Positions 19,498 to 30,970 of a DNA stretch of 64,000 nucleotides are shown here, piece by piece (positions within the stretch are counted from its first letter, which is position 1; each line of letters begins with the position of its first letter). The DNA comes from an uncultured Pseudomonadales bacterium (GTDB lineage Bacteria; Pseudomonadota; Gammaproteobacteria; Pseudomonadales; Porticoccaceae), in the NCBI GenBank assembly GCA_943788895.1, contig CALSRZ010000001.1:310001-374000 (forward strand), in the 5' to 3' direction. The notes beneath the pieces were generated by a model that searched no databases, was not told the DNA's origin, and saw nothing but the letters and a program-made list of their open reading frames with translations. A program made the translations under genes and the position numbers.

Positions 19498-21321
19498 ATG
19501 GGCCAGTTAAACACTACAGTCGCTGAAGTTACTCAGCGTATTATCGAGCGGAGCAGCAGCCTGCGAGCTGATTACCTGCGTCAGTTAAAAGAAGATTACG
19601 GCAATCGTCCAGAGCGCGGAAAGCTTAGCTGTGGCAACCTTGCCCACGGATTCGCGGCTTGCGGCAAAGAGGATAAAGAAAGTCTGCGGTTGATGGAGGC
19701 GAGCAATATCGCCATCGTTACTGCCTATAACGATATGCTCTCTGCCCACCAGCCCTACGCGGTCTACCCTGACAAGATTAAACAGGCGATGCGTGAAATT
19801 GGCTCAACGGCACAGGTTGCCGGTGGTGTACCTGCTATGTGTGACGGTGTTACTCAGGGTCAAGATGGCATGGAGCTGAGTCTTCTCAGTCGTGACCTGA
19901 TCGCTCAGTGTACGGCGATGTCTCTTTCTCACCAGATGTTTGACGGTGTTTTGGCACTGGGTATCTGTGACAAGATCGTTCCCGGTCTGTTGATGGGTGT
20001 TCTAAGCTTCGGCTATCTGCCCGCTCTGTTTATTCCCGCCGGCCCTATGGAGTCGGGATTACCCAATAAAGAAAAGCAGCGTATTCGCCAGCTGTTTGCC
20101 GAAGGCAAAATTGGCCGTGATGAACTGCTGCAGGCAGAGTCTGATTCCTATCACAGTGCTGGCACCTGTACCTTCTACGGTACTGCGAACAGCAATCAGG
20201 TGGTTCTTGAAGCTCTGGGTCTGCAGTTGCCCGGCAGCTCGTTTGTCAATCCTGAAAACCCACTGCGCGACAAGCTGACCACTGAGGCATCTCACCAGTT
20301 GGCACGTATTACCGCGCTGGGCAATGACTATCGCCCTGTGGGTGAAATTGTCGATGCCCGCGCTATGGTTAATGGCACAGTGGCCCTGCTGGCCTCTGGT
20401 GGATCGACTAACCACAGCATGCACCTGGTAGCCATTGCACGAGCTGCTGGTATTCTGATGAACTGGGATGATATTTCCGAGCTCTCTTCAGTAGTGCCTC
20501 TGCTGGCCAAGGTCTATCCGAATGGTCAGGCGGATGTAAACCATTTCCACGCTGCCGGTGGCACCAGTGCCATGTTCCGTCAGCTGCTCAAGGGCGGCTT
20601 TATGCACGGCGATGCAAAAACTGCTTGGGGCGATACCTTTGCGGACTTTACCCAAGAGTCATTCCTTGAAGGCGACAAGGTGGTTTGGCGCGAGTCTCCG
20701 GAAGTGCCTCTGGATCTTGAAGTTCTCACCACTCTGGACAAGCCGTTTTCACCAGAGGGCGGTCTGCGTCTGCTGGCCGGTAACCTCGGTCGCGGTGTGA
20801 TTAAAGTTTCTGCAGTTGCTCCCGAGCACCGTGTTGTTGAAGCACCTGCAGTAGTGATTGATGATCAGGATCAGCTGGCTGGATTATTCCAATCTGGTGA
20901 GCTCAACCGCGACTGTGTTGTCGTGGTTCGCTATCAGGGTCCAAAGGCTCTGGGTATGCCTGAGCTGCACAAGTTAACGCCTATGCTGGGTATTCTTCAG
21001 GACAAGGGCTACAAAGTTGCCCTGGTCACTGATGGCCGTATGTCTGGCGCATCGGGCAAGGTTCCCGCCGCTATTCATCTGGTTCCAGAAGCCGCTAAGG
21101 GCGGTATTTTAGCCAAGATAGTTGATGGCGATATTATTCGTATCGATGCGGTTACTGGTGATCTGTTGTTTATGGGTGATATGCAAGAACTTGAAGCCCG
21201 TGAAGCAGCGCCTCAGCCGGATGCCGGTCAGCGCGGCTGTGGTCGTGAGTTCTTTGCGGTTAATCGCGACAATATCAGCAACGCAGAGCAGGGCGCTTCG
21301 TACCTGTTTGGTGGAGAGTAA
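19498..21321 (+). CDS. edd: 6-phosphogluconate dehydratase
   Basis: Edd converts 6-phosphogluconate to KDPG, the first committed ED step; it uses an iron-sulfur cluster. I place the start at ATG 19498 (MGQLNTTVAEVTQRIIER) after GGAG. The 607-residue protein keeps CGNLAHGFAACG, GGVPAMCDGVTQGQDGMEL and GTCTFYGTANSNQ, with cluster cysteines in these segments, and VTDGRMSGASGKVPAAIH near the end. It leads an edd-glk-eda-zwf-pgl operon with gaps of 2 to 46 bases and has HexR-like sites upstream. Confidence 0.97.
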   Translation: MGQLNTTVAEVTQRIIERSSSLRADYLRQLKEDYGNRPERGKLSCGNLAHGFAACGKEDKESLRLMEASNIAIVTAYNDMLSAHQPYAVYPDKIKQAMREIGSTAQVAGGVPAMCDGVTQGQDGMELSLLSRDLIAQCTAMSLSHQMFDGVLALGICDKIVPGLLMGVLSFGYLPALFIPAGPMESGLPNKEKQRIRQLFAEGKIGRDELLQAESDSYHSAGTCTFYGTANSNQVVLEALGLQLPGSSFVNPENPLRDKLTTEASHQLARITALGNDYRPVGEIVDARAMVNGTVALLASGGSTNHSMHLVAIARAAGILMNWDDISELSSVVPLLAKVYPNGQADVNHFHAAGGTSAMFRQLLKGGFMHGDAKTAWGDTFADFTQESFLEGDKVVWRESPEVPLDLEVLTTLDKPFSPEGGLRLLAGNLGRGVIKVSAVAPEHRVVEAPAVVIDDQDQLAGLFQSGELNRDCVVVVRYQGPKALGMPELHKLTPMLGILQDKGYKVALVTDGRMSGASGKVPAAIHLVPEAAKGGILAKIVDGDIIRIDAVTGDLLFMGDMQELEAREAAPQPDAGQRGCGREFFAVNRDNISNAEQGASYLFGGE

Positions 21322-21323
21322 TA

Positions 21324-22301
21324 GTGTCAGATCAACCAGTTTGGAATCTGGTCGCCGATATTGGTGGAACCAATGCGCGTTTCTCAGCTCTTTTAGAAGG
21401 TCAGCTTGAGAGCGAGTTTGAGTTTCATCATTCGGTGGAAGAGTACCCGCTGTTCAGTGATCTGGTGGTTAAGCTCAGAGATGAAATAGCTGCGGTAACT
21501 GGTCTTAGCAGTGCGCCAAATGTCGTCTGTCTGGCGGTGGCTTGCCCGGCAGATGCCGAGCATATCGCCTTTACCAACAGTCACTGGGAGTTTACCAAGA
21601 CGCAGTTGCTGGAGTGGTTTGGCTGTCAGCGTCTGGTGGTCATCAATGATTTTGAAGCGGTTGCCCACGGCATTACCGAACTGGGTGATGATGACTGTTT
21701 GCAGATTGGTGGTGAGTCTCCCCAGACTCACAAACCAGTAGGCATTCTCGGTGCCGGAACTGGTCTGGGTATGGCTGCTCTGGTTTCTCATAGCGATGGT
21801 TACCATGTTCTGGATACTGAAGGTGGTCATGCGGATTTTGCACCAGTCGGTCAGCGTCAGGTAGATGTACTTGGTTGCCTGCGTGAGACCTACAAGCGGG
21901 TCTCTCTGGAGCGCGTTCTGTCCGGCAAGGGCATTGTTAATATCTATAAGGCAATCTGTACTATTGAAAATGCCGAAGAGCTGTTGGCTACCCCTCCCGA
22001 AGTGGTAGCCGCGGCACTGGATGGCAGCAATCCACAGGCACTGACAGCGTTAAACACGTTTTGTGAATCCATGGGTGCAGCTGCAGGAAATCTGGCGCTC
22101 ACCTTAGGCGCCAAAGGCGGGATCTATATCGCCGGTGGTGTTGTGCCGCGCTTTAAAGAGTTTTTTGCCAACAGCGGATTCCGCGATAAATTTGAAGAGA
22201 AGGGTCGCTTTGCTGCGTACCTCCAACCTATACCAGTTTACCTAGTTACGCGTAGCAATCTTGGGCTGCTGGGTGCTGCAAAAAAAATACAAGAAATTTA
22301 A
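21324..22301 (+). CDS. glk: Glucokinase, Glk family
   Basis: ATP-dependent phosphorylation of free glucose, which supplies glucose-6-phosphate to Zwf. It starts at GTG 21324, two bases after the edd stop, which suggests translational coupling. The 325-residue protein has the phosphate-binding LVADIGGTNARFSALL, the substrate segment VINDFEAVAHGI, GAGTGLGMAAL and DTEGGHADFAP. It belongs to the E. coli Glk type, not the ROK type. Confidence 0.95.
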   Translation: MSDQPVWNLVADIGGTNARFSALLEGQLESEFEFHHSVEEYPLFSDLVVKLRDEIAAVTGLSSAPNVVCLAVACPADAEHIAFTNSHWEFTKTQLLEWFGCQRLVVINDFEAVAHGITELGDDDCLQIGGESPQTHKPVGILGAGTGLGMAALVSHSDGYHVLDTEGGHADFAPVGQRQVDVLGCLRETYKRVSLERVLSGKGIVNIYKAICTIENAEELLATPPEVVAAALDGSNPQALTALNTFCESMGAAAGNLALTLGAKGGIYIAGGVVPRFKEFFANSGFRDKFEEKGRFAAYLQPIPVYLVTRSNLGLLGAAKKIQEI

Positions 22302-22311
22302 GGAGATTAAT

Positions 22312-22929
22312 GTGCGAAATTTACTAGCCGGTAACTCGGTTATCCCGGTAATTGTTTTAGATCGAGAAGAAGATGCGGTTCCACTGGCCAAGGCTCTAGT
22401 TGCCGGTGGCCTAAAGGTTCTCGAAATTACCCTGCGCACCCCTGCAGCTGTCGGTGGTATCAAGCAGATTATCGAACAGGTTCCAGAGGCTATTGTTGGC
22501 ACTGGTACTGTGTGTACTCCAGAACAGGTTCAGCTTTCTGAAGATCTCGGCTGCCAGTTTATGGTTTCCCCTGGTGCTACTGACGAGCTTCTCGAAGCGG
22601 CACAAAAATCATCCGTTGGTCTGTTGCCTGGCGTATCTACTGTAAGTGAGATGATGCGCTGTATGGAATACGGCTATCAGGACTTTAAGTTTTTCCCCGC
22701 TGAAGCTTCTGGTGGCGCTGCTAAAATCAAGTCGCTATCCGGCCCCTTTGCAGACGTTAAATTCTGTCCTACCGGTGGTATCGGGCTGGGCAATGTGATG
22801 GATTACCTGTCGCTGGCGAATGTTATGTGCGTAGGTGGTTCGTGGATCTGCCCTGCCAATCTGGTAAAAGAGCAGCGTTGGGATGAGATTGAGCAGTTGG
22901 CACGTGAAGCCAGCGCCCTGGGACAATAA
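22312..22929 (+). CDS. eda: KDPG aldolase
   Basis: Splits 2-keto-3-deoxy-6-phosphogluconate into pyruvate and glyceraldehyde-3-phosphate. GTG 22312 is the start, with AAGGAG six bases upstream. It has 205 residues. The Schiff-base lysine is Lys126 in DFKFFPAEASGG, and the general base Glu39 lies in VLEITLRTPA. GTGTVCTPEQ and PGATDELL are typical of the family. An upstream in-frame TTG would add a spurious tail overlapping glk, so it was not used. Confidence 0.96.
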   Translation: MRNLLAGNSVIPVIVLDREEDAVPLAKALVAGGLKVLEITLRTPAAVGGIKQIIEQVPEAIVGTGTVCTPEQVQLSEDLGCQFMVSPGATDELLEAAQKSSVGLLPGVSTVSEMMRCMEYGYQDFKFFPAEASGGAAKIKSLSGPFADVKFCPTGGIGLGNVMDYLSLANVMCVGGSWICPANLVKEQRWDEIEQLAREASALGQ

Positions 22930-22972
22930 TAAAAAATTTATTCAGTAGATGGTTAGCCCATCGACGAGGTTT

Positions 22973-24433
22973 ATGATGAACAGTAATAACGATTTGGTAA
23001 TTTTTGGTGCTCGCGGCGATCTTGCCGAGCGCAAACTGCTTCCCGCGCTCTATCAGCTGGATCGTGCCGGTCTGCTTGAAGATGAGATGCGAATTGCCGG
23101 TCTGGCTCGCCAGGAAGTCACTACTGAAGAGTTTGTCGGCAACACCCATGAAAATCTTAACAAGTATGTGCCAGAGTCGGATTGGGATGAAGAGTGCTGG
23201 GCTAGATTCAGCAGCCGGCTGACCTACGTCAAAGTTGATTTCTCAAAGCTGGAAGAATACCAGAACCTGAAACAGTGGCTGAATGAAGAGCGCACGCAAA
23301 TCTACTATATGGCTACGCCGCCAAGTATCTTTGGCTCTATCTGTGAAAATCTTGATAGTGCAGGCTGTGTATTCGACAGCTCGCGTATTGTTCTGGAAAA
23401 GCCAATTGGTCACGATCTGAAGAGCTCCAAAGAAGTGAATGGCACTGTGGGTGAATTCTTCCCCGAGCGCAATATCTACCGCATCGACCACTATCTGGGT
23501 AAAGAGACTGTACAGAATCTGTTGGCACTGCGTTTTGCCAACCGCATGATCAACTCTCAGTGGGACAACACCTGTATCGATCATATCCAGATTACTGCCG
23601 CAGAAACTGTGGGTATTGAGGGACGCTGGTCATACTACGATAAGGTTGGTCAGCTCCGCGATATGGTTCAGAACCACCTGCTGCAACTGCTGTGCATGGT
23701 GGCGATGGAGCCGCCAAATTCACTGCAGGCCGATGAGATTCGCGCTGAGAAAGTAAAAATTCTTCGCGCTCTGAATCCGATTACTGATGAAAACGTCAAC
23801 GAACAGTCTGTACGCGGACAGTATGCGGCAGGCTGGATTTCCGGTGAGCCAGTGGTTGGCTATATGGAAGAAGAGGGCAGTGAGCGCAATACCAGCGACA
23901 CTGAAACCTTCGTTGCGCTAAAAACTTATGTCGACAACTGGCGTTGGGCCGGTGTTCCGTTCTACCTGCGTACCGGTAAGCGTATGAAGGCCAAGGGAAC
24001 TGAAGTGGTGATTACCTACAAGGAACATCCCCATGCTATTTTCCCGGATACTGATGATCAGGCCAACAACCGTTTGATTATTCGCCTGCAGCCCAATGAG
24101 GGTATCGAGCTGGAGATGTTCTCGAAAAAGCAGGGCCTGAAAGGTCGCTCCAATCTTGAGAAGCGCACCTTGAATCTGGACTTTTTTGATTCCTCCGGCG
24201 AATCGCGAATTGCCGATGCCTACGAGACATTGTTGCTCGAGGTGATCAAAGGCGATCAGTGGCTGTTTGTCAGCCGTGATGAAGTTGAAGCCTCCTGGAA
24301 CTGGTGCGATACATTACTCGAAGCCTGGCAGGATAAAGGCGTTAGCACCAAGCCCTACGGTGCTGGTACCTGGGGACCGTCCAAGTCAGAAATGCTTATC
24401 GAAAAAGATGGCCGCAGCTGGCACGAGGCTTAA
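22973..24433 (+). CDS. zwf: Glucose-6-phosphate 1-dehydrogenase
   Basis: Oxidises glucose-6-phosphate to 6-phosphogluconolactone, making NAD(P)H. Start ATG 22973 follows GAGG. The nucleotide-binding segment is LVIFGARGDLAERKLLPALY and the substrate/catalytic segment is RIDHYLGKETVQNLLALRF. It has 486 residues and is uninterrupted. It is co-directional with eda and pgl, so sugar oxidation and ED cleavage are encoded together. The cofactor preference cannot be decided here. Confidence 0.97.
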   Translation: MMNSNNDLVIFGARGDLAERKLLPALYQLDRAGLLEDEMRIAGLARQEVTTEEFVGNTHENLNKYVPESDWDEECWARFSSRLTYVKVDFSKLEEYQNLKQWLNEERTQIYYMATPPSIFGSICENLDSAGCVFDSSRIVLEKPIGHDLKSSKEVNGTVGEFFPERNIYRIDHYLGKETVQNLLALRFANRMINSQWDNTCIDHIQITAAETVGIEGRWSYYDKVGQLRDMVQNHLLQLLCMVAMEPPNSLQADEIRAEKVKILRALNPITDENVNEQSVRGQYAAGWISGEPVVGYMEEEGSERNTSDTETFVALKTYVDNWRWAGVPFYLRTGKRMKAKGTEVVITYKEHPHAIFPDTDDQANNRLIIRLQPNEGIELEMFSKKQGLKGRSNLEKRTLNLDFFDSSGESRIADAYETLLLEVIKGDQWLFVSRDEVEASWNWCDTLLEAWQDKGVSTKPYGAGTWGPSKSEMLIEKDGRSWHEA

Positions 24434-24475
24434 TTTAAAGGCTCTGATAATAAGAGCTTAAGAGAGAATTATGTT

Positions 24476-25170
24476 ATGAGTGAAATGCTTGAATTTGAAA
24501 ATGCCTCGGCACTTGATATTGCCCTGAGCGAAAAGGTTTCTGGCTTACTGGCAGCGTCCATCGAGTCTCAGGGCAGCGCCTCTCTGGTCGTCTCTGGTGG
24601 CCGCACGCCAATGGGTTTTTTCCATCTGCTGTCGCAGCAGGCTTTGGACTGGTCGAAAGTGACTGTGCTGCTGGCTGATGAACGCTGGGTAGATGCAGAT
24701 CACGCCGCTAGCAACGAAAAGCTGGTGCGTGAAAATCTGCTGATTAATGAAGCCAGTCAGGCCAGCTATCTGGCACTTGAAAAACAGTGCCGATCAGGCC
24801 GTAGACGGTGAAGCTGAATGCGCAGCAGGCGCTGGCTGAGCTGGGTACTTTTACCGTGGTTATTCTCGGTATGGGTGATGATGGTCACACCGCATCCCTG
24901 TTCCCCGGCTCCGATGCACTGGCTGCTGGTCTGGATATGGATTCTGGTCGTGACTGTATTGCCGTCACGCCACTTCATGCGCCCCATCAGCGTATGAGCC
25001 TGACCCTGCCAAGACTGTTAAACAGCCAGCAGATTGTGATTCATATCAGTGGTGCCAGTAAGCAGCAGGTGTTGAGCCAGGCTGAGGCTGGTGATGATGT
25101 GATGGAATTGCCAATCCGCTCAATACTTCAGCAACAGCAGGCACCGCTTTCAATCTATTGGGCAAAGTAA
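24476..25170 (+). CDS. pgl: 6-phosphogluconolactonase, two frame breaks
   Basis: Hydrolyses 6-phosphogluconolactone between Zwf and Edd. The N-terminal half has LVVSGGRTPMGFFHLLS and VTVLLADERWVDADHAASNE. The frame then breaks near 24780; a short third-frame stretch (NSADQAVDGEAE) links it to the C-terminal half after a second break near 24825. That half carries VVILGMGDDGHTASLFPGSD. All conserved blocks of the NagB-like/DevB family are present in order, so this is likely an intact gene with two sequencing indels. It closes the ED operon. Confidence 0.93.
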
Positions 25171-25190
25171 GCTGAGCTGATTTATTCAGA

Positions 25191-25226
25191 ATATAAAAAA
25201 ACCGGCGTTAGCCGGTTTTTTTATAT
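25191..25226. terminator. Bidirectional terminator between pgl and pyk
   Basis: A perfect inverted repeat: ATATAAAAAA plus ACCGGC, loop GTTA, then GCCGGT plus TTTTTTATAT. It serves both convergent operons. The core is the same as at 9482-9510. Confidence 0.92.
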
Positions 25227-25242
25227 CTGTTGAGTACTGCGA

Positions 25243-26688
25243 TTACTGAATAGCATCACCAACACGAACAACTTTCAGGGTATTTGTGCCGCCCTGTACA
25301 TTGACGAAATCGCCTTTAGTAATCAGTACCAGATCGCCATCTTCGACAACCTTATGCTCGCGTAATGTTTCCACAGCCGAGTGATTTACCTGCTTTGGAT
25401 CCATTGTTGAGGCCGGGAAGGGAACCGGAATCACACCTTTATAAAGTGCTGTGATCTCACAGGTGCCATGCTTTTCAGCCATTGCGTAAATAGGCAGTGA
25501 CGAAGTAATTCTCGACATAATTAGTGGCGCAAAACCGGTTTCAGTCATACAGATAACCGCTTTAACACCCTCTAGGTGGTTGGCAACATACATGGCTGCC
25601 AGCGCCAGAGATTCATCAATACGTGCAAATGACTGATCGATTCTATGCTTTGAACGCTGAACCAGTGGATGGCGTTCAGCACCTTCGATAACGCGAGCCA
25701 TTGCTTGTACGGTCTCTACGGGATAGTCACCAGCGGCAGTTTCCGCCGAGAGCATCACAGCATCAGTACCGTCGAGAACGGCGTTGGCAACGTCAAAGAC
25801 TTCCGCTCTGGTTGGCGTCGGTGCGGTAATCATCGACTCCATCATCTGAGTCGCGGTAATAACCACTTTGTTAGCGTTGTTAGCGGCTTCAATCAGCTGC
25901 TTCTGTACGGCTACCAAGTTGGCATCGCCAATCTCTACACCTAGGTCACCACGGGCAACCATCACACCATCGGCGCTTTCGATAATACCGGGCAGGAACT
26001 CTTCGGTAATTGCTTCGGCGCGTTCAACTTTAGCGATAATATGTGCACCGCTGTTTTCTGCGGCTAACAGTCCGCGAGTCTCTTCGATATCTTCAAAGGA
26101 ACGAACAAAAGAGATTGCCAGATAATCGGTCTTTAGAGCAGCGGCGGTTTTGATATCCGCTTTATCTTTTTCGGTCAGTGCCGGTGCAGACAGGCCGCCA
26201 CCGAACTTGTTGACGCCTTTCTTGCTTGAAAGAGGACCACCCTGAGTAACACGACAGGTTACTGAGTGATCGTTGCGCGACTCAACCGTGAAGGTCAGAC
26301 GGCCATCATCCAGCAACAAGATATCATCTACGCCAATATCGTTAAGTAGCTCGCTATCGATAAATACGCCGTCCTGATTGCCTTCGTGAAGGCCGATCTT
26401 GCTGTCTAGGCGGAACATATCACCGTTGGCCAGGCTGATCTTCATATCGTTGGCAAAGCAGCCGATACGAATCTTCGGGCCCTGCATATCGCAGAGAATG
26501 CCCACAGGTGTTTTCAGTTCACCGGCTACTGCGCGGATAGTTTCTGCGCGCAGTGTATGCTCTTCAGCACTGCCGTGAGAGAAGTTGAGACGAAACACAT
26601 TAACGCCGGCTTCAATCAGCTGGCGTATAGTCTTTTCATCATTACTGGCTGGGCCAAGTGTCGCGACAATTTTGGTTCTACGCGGCAT
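25243..26688 (-). CDS. pyk: Pyruvate kinase
   Basis: Makes pyruvate and ATP from phosphoenolpyruvate. I use the start [17 protein letters not shown] at 26688, with GGAG upstream, which gives 481 residues; an in-frame ATG at 26709 would add seven. Core motifs are [10 protein letters not shown], the metal/catalytic [23 protein letters not shown] and [10 protein letters not shown]. The start overlaps the 3' end of gap by 11 bases, so the two are translated from one message. The gap-pyk operon is probably controlled by the HexR-like sites upstream of gap. Confidence 0.96.
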   Translation of the reverse strand: MPRRTKIVATLGPASNDEKTIRQLIEAGVNVFRLNFSHGSAEEHTLRAETIRAVAGELKTPVGILCDMQGPKIRIGCFANDMKISLANGDMFRLDSKIGLHEGNQDGVFIDSELLNDIGVDDILLLDDGRLTFTVESRNDHSVTCRVTQGGPLSSKKGVNKFGGGLSAPALTEKDKADIKTAAALKTDYLAISFVRSFEDIEETRGLLAAENSGAHIIAKVERAEAITEEFLPGIIESADGVMVARGDLGVEIGDANLVAVQKQLIEAANNANKVVITATQMMESMITAPTPTRAEVFDVANAVLDGTDAVMLSAETAAGDYPVETVQAMARVIEGAERHPLVQRSKHRIDQSFARIDESLALAAMYVANHLEGVKAVICMTETGFAPLIMSRITSSLPIYAMAEKHGTCEITALYKGVIPVPFPASTMDPKQVNHSAVETLREHKVVEDGDLVLITKGDFVNVQGGTNTLKVVRVGDAIQ

Positions 26689-27706
26689 CTTGTTGCTCCG
26701 CAGTTGCACCTAAAAGTACCAGCGTGTTGTCGAGCATACGATTTGAGAAGCCCCATTCGTTGTCGTACCAGGCCATAATTTTCACCAGATTTCCATTGAC
26801 GCGTGTTTGAGTAGCGTCAAAGTTACAGGAATAAGCGATATGGTTAAAGTCGACAGATACCAAAGGCTTGTCATTGTAGGCAAGAACTTCTTTCAGGTTG
26901 CCCTCGGCAGCCTTGCGCAGTAGTTCATTAACCTCTTCAACCGAGGTCTCACGACCGGCATTAAAGGTCAGGTCAACCAGTGACACATTGATTGTTGGTA
27001 CACGTACAGCCATACCGTCGAGCTTGCCAGCCAGTTCTGGAATTACCAGAGCGATAGCCGCGGCAGCACCGGTTTTAGTTGGGATCATCGACATGGTTGC
27101 CGAGCGCGCGCGGTAGACATCTGAGTGACAGACATCGCTGAGCTGCTGATCATTGGTGTAGGCGTGAATGGTGGTCATATAACCACTCTCAATGCCCATC
27201 GCGTCCTGGAGCGGAGCGACCATAGGTGCCAGGCAGTTTGTGGTACAGGAAGCATTGGAGATAATGTCCTGAGTGCCATCGATAACATTGTCATTAACAC
27301 CGTATACAACAGTGGCATCAACATCTTTACCCGGTGCTGAGATAATCACCTTCTTGGCGCCAGCTTCGATATGCAGAGCGGCTTTTTCACGAGTAGTGAA
27401 AACACCAGTACATTCGCAAACCAGATCAACGTCCAGGTCAGACCATGGCAGATCGGCAGGATTGCGTTCGCTCGACCAATTGACAACATCGCCATTGATG
27501 ATGATTGAGCTATCAGTCACCTGAACATCCTGGTTGAAGCGGCCATGAACCGTATCAAACTGAAGCAGGTGAGCATTGATTTCGAGGCTACCAAGATCGT
27601 TGATAGCGACTAATTTAATTTTGTCTTGCAGTTCTGGGCGCTCGTAAAGTGCGCGGACAATGTTGCGACCGATACGGCCAAAACCGTTAATGGCGATTCT
27701 GTACAT
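26678..27706 (-). CDS. gap: Glyceraldehyde-3-phosphate dehydrogenase, type I
   Basis: Oxidises glyceraldehyde-3-phosphate, the ED product, to 1,3-bisphosphoglycerate. It has 342 residues. The Rossmann start is [20 protein letters not shown], the active-site cysteine is Cys154 in [13 protein letters not shown], and His181 ([10 protein letters not shown]) assists. [13 protein letters not shown] is the conserved C-terminal segment. Asp37 in VAINDLGS suggests NAD specificity. It is divergent from hexR across 249 bases holding two HexR-like sites. Confidence 0.96.
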   Translation of the reverse strand: MYRIAINGFGRIGRNIVRALYERPELQDKIKLVAINDLGSLEINAHLLQFDTVHGRFNQDVQVTDSSIIINGDVVNWSSERNPADLPWSDLDVDLVCECTGVFTTREKAALHIEAGAKKVIISAPGKDVDATVVYGVNDNVIDGTQDIISNASCTTNCLAPMVAPLQDAMGIESGYMTTIHAYTNDQQLSDVCHSDVYRARSATMSMIPTKTGAAAAIALVIPELAGKLDGMAVRVPTINVSLVDLTFNAGRETSVEEVNELLRKAAEGNLKEVLAYNDKPLVSVDFNHIAYSCNFDATQTRVNGNLVKIMAWYDNEWGFSNRMLDNTLVLLGATAEQQDAA

Positions 27707-27818
27707 GATAGAGCCTTAATTTATGTAGTAAACTTACGAAAATTATAGGCTTAAACTGCTTTTGAGGCAATCATAAGCCGCTTTTGGGCGCTAAAATTAC
27801 CTATTTAGCCCGGTTTGA

Positions 27819-27833
27819 TGTAACTTAATGACA
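27819..27833. promoter_or_regulatory. HexR-type operator upstream of gap and hexR
   Basis: TGTAACTTAATGACA fits the 6-3-6 pattern TGTAAT-N3-ATTACA with two mismatches. Confidence 0.5.
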
Positions 27834-27839
27834 TCTTTA

Positions 27840-27854
27840 TGAAATTTTATTACG
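27840..27854. promoter_or_regulatory. Second HexR-type operator upstream of gap and hexR
   Basis: TGAAATTTTATTACG has the same 6-3-6 layout with two mismatches. It starts 21 bases, about two helical turns, after the start of the neighbouring site. Confidence 0.5.
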
Positions 27855-27955
27855 AAATTGGCGTGTAGAGCCAACTTTTGTCGACTATAAATCTACTGTG
27901 TAAAAGGTTTGTAGGAAGTCGGAAGGCAAGTTAGTTAATAAAAAAGGTTTATAGG

Positions 27956-28813
27956 ATGCACTCTCAAAATTTGATCAATATTATCGCCGACGAGTTAGCC
28001 GATCTTAATAAGTCGGAGAGCAAAGTGGCGCGGGTAATTCTCGCTGATCCTGATCGCGCAACCAGTTCCAGTATTGCGGCACTGGCCAAAGCTGCCGGGG
28101 TTAGTGAACCCAGTGTGAACAGATTTTGTAAGCGTTTTAATGCCGCCGGATTTCCTGACTTTAAGCTCAAATTGGCCAAGGCTCTGGTCAGTGGCGTGCG
28201 CTTTGTTAACCGCAATGTCGATCCAGGGGATGATGTCGCCAGCTACACGCCAAAGATTTTCGATAGCACGATCAATAATTTAGCCATGGTGCGCGACCGC
28301 ATCAGTCACGATATCGTCAACCAGGTTGTCGACAAGCTGATCCAGGCCAAGCGCATCTACTTTTTTGGTCTCGGCGCTTCAGGTTCGGTTGCCCGAGATG
28401 CAGAAAACAAATTTTTCCGCTTTAACCTGCCGGTCTCGTTTCACGACGATGTGCTGATGCAGCGTATGCTGGCATCCACCGGTGGCACTGGCGATGTATT
28501 CTTTTTTATCTCCCATACAGGTCGTACCAAAGAGGTTGTTGAAGTTGCCGAAATCGCCAAGGCTAACGGCTCGACAGTGATTGGCTTAACTGCCCCAGAC
28601 TCACCACTGGCAACTATCAGCACGGTTACTCTGGATGTCGAAGTTCCCGAAAATACCGATGAATATATGCCAATGACCTCGCGTATTGTGCATCTGGTTA
28701 TCCTCGATGTGCTGGCTACTGGCGTGACTCTGCGTCGCGGTCCGGACTTCCTGCCCCATCTGGAAAAAATCAAAAACAGCCTTAAACCGACGCGCTATAT
28801 AAAAGAAAGCTAG
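27956..28813 (+). CDS. hexR: RpiR-family regulator of central carbon metabolism, HexR
   Basis: HexR-type repressors bind DNA through an N-terminal RpiR helix-turn-helix and sense a sugar phosphate (KDPG in studied cases) through a SIS domain. The 285-residue protein has the HTH at about residues 1-77, with SSIAALAKAAGVSEPSVNRF, and a SIS domain at about 120-260 with IYFFGLGASGSVARDAENKF and SHTGRTKEVVEVAEIAKANG. It lies next to gap-pyk, pgi and the ED operon, and palindromes of the HexR type stand before them. The family assignment is firm; the name HexR rests on this context. Confidence 0.93.
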   Translation: MHSQNLINIIADELADLNKSESKVARVILADPDRATSSSIAALAKAAGVSEPSVNRFCKRFNAAGFPDFKLKLAKALVSGVRFVNRNVDPGDDVASYTPKIFDSTINNLAMVRDRISHDIVNQVVDKLIQAKRIYFFGLGASGSVARDAENKFFRFNLPVSFHDDVLMQRMLASTGGTGDVFFFISHTGRTKEVVEVAEIAKANGSTVIGLTAPDSPLATISTVTLDVEVPENTDEYMPMTSRIVHLVILDVLATGVTLRRGPDFLPHLEKIKNSLKPTRYIKES

Positions 28814-28918
28814 ACAATACTCGATAGTTAGGGCAATTCGCCCGGATAGACTTAGGCGTGGCTAGAGATTTACACTAGACTAGTTGTAATAAATTTATCC
28901 CTATTGAGGCTTTTCCCT

Positions 28919-30856
<1,938 letters not shown>

Positions 30857-30970
30857 CTATTCGATATTATTGGTGATTTTTACTTATGGCTCTTTTCTAA
30901 CTAAAGAGTCCTAGCTAAGAGGCTAACGGCTTCTCTGCTGGCTGTCGGGTTTATCTATGCCATTTTACTG

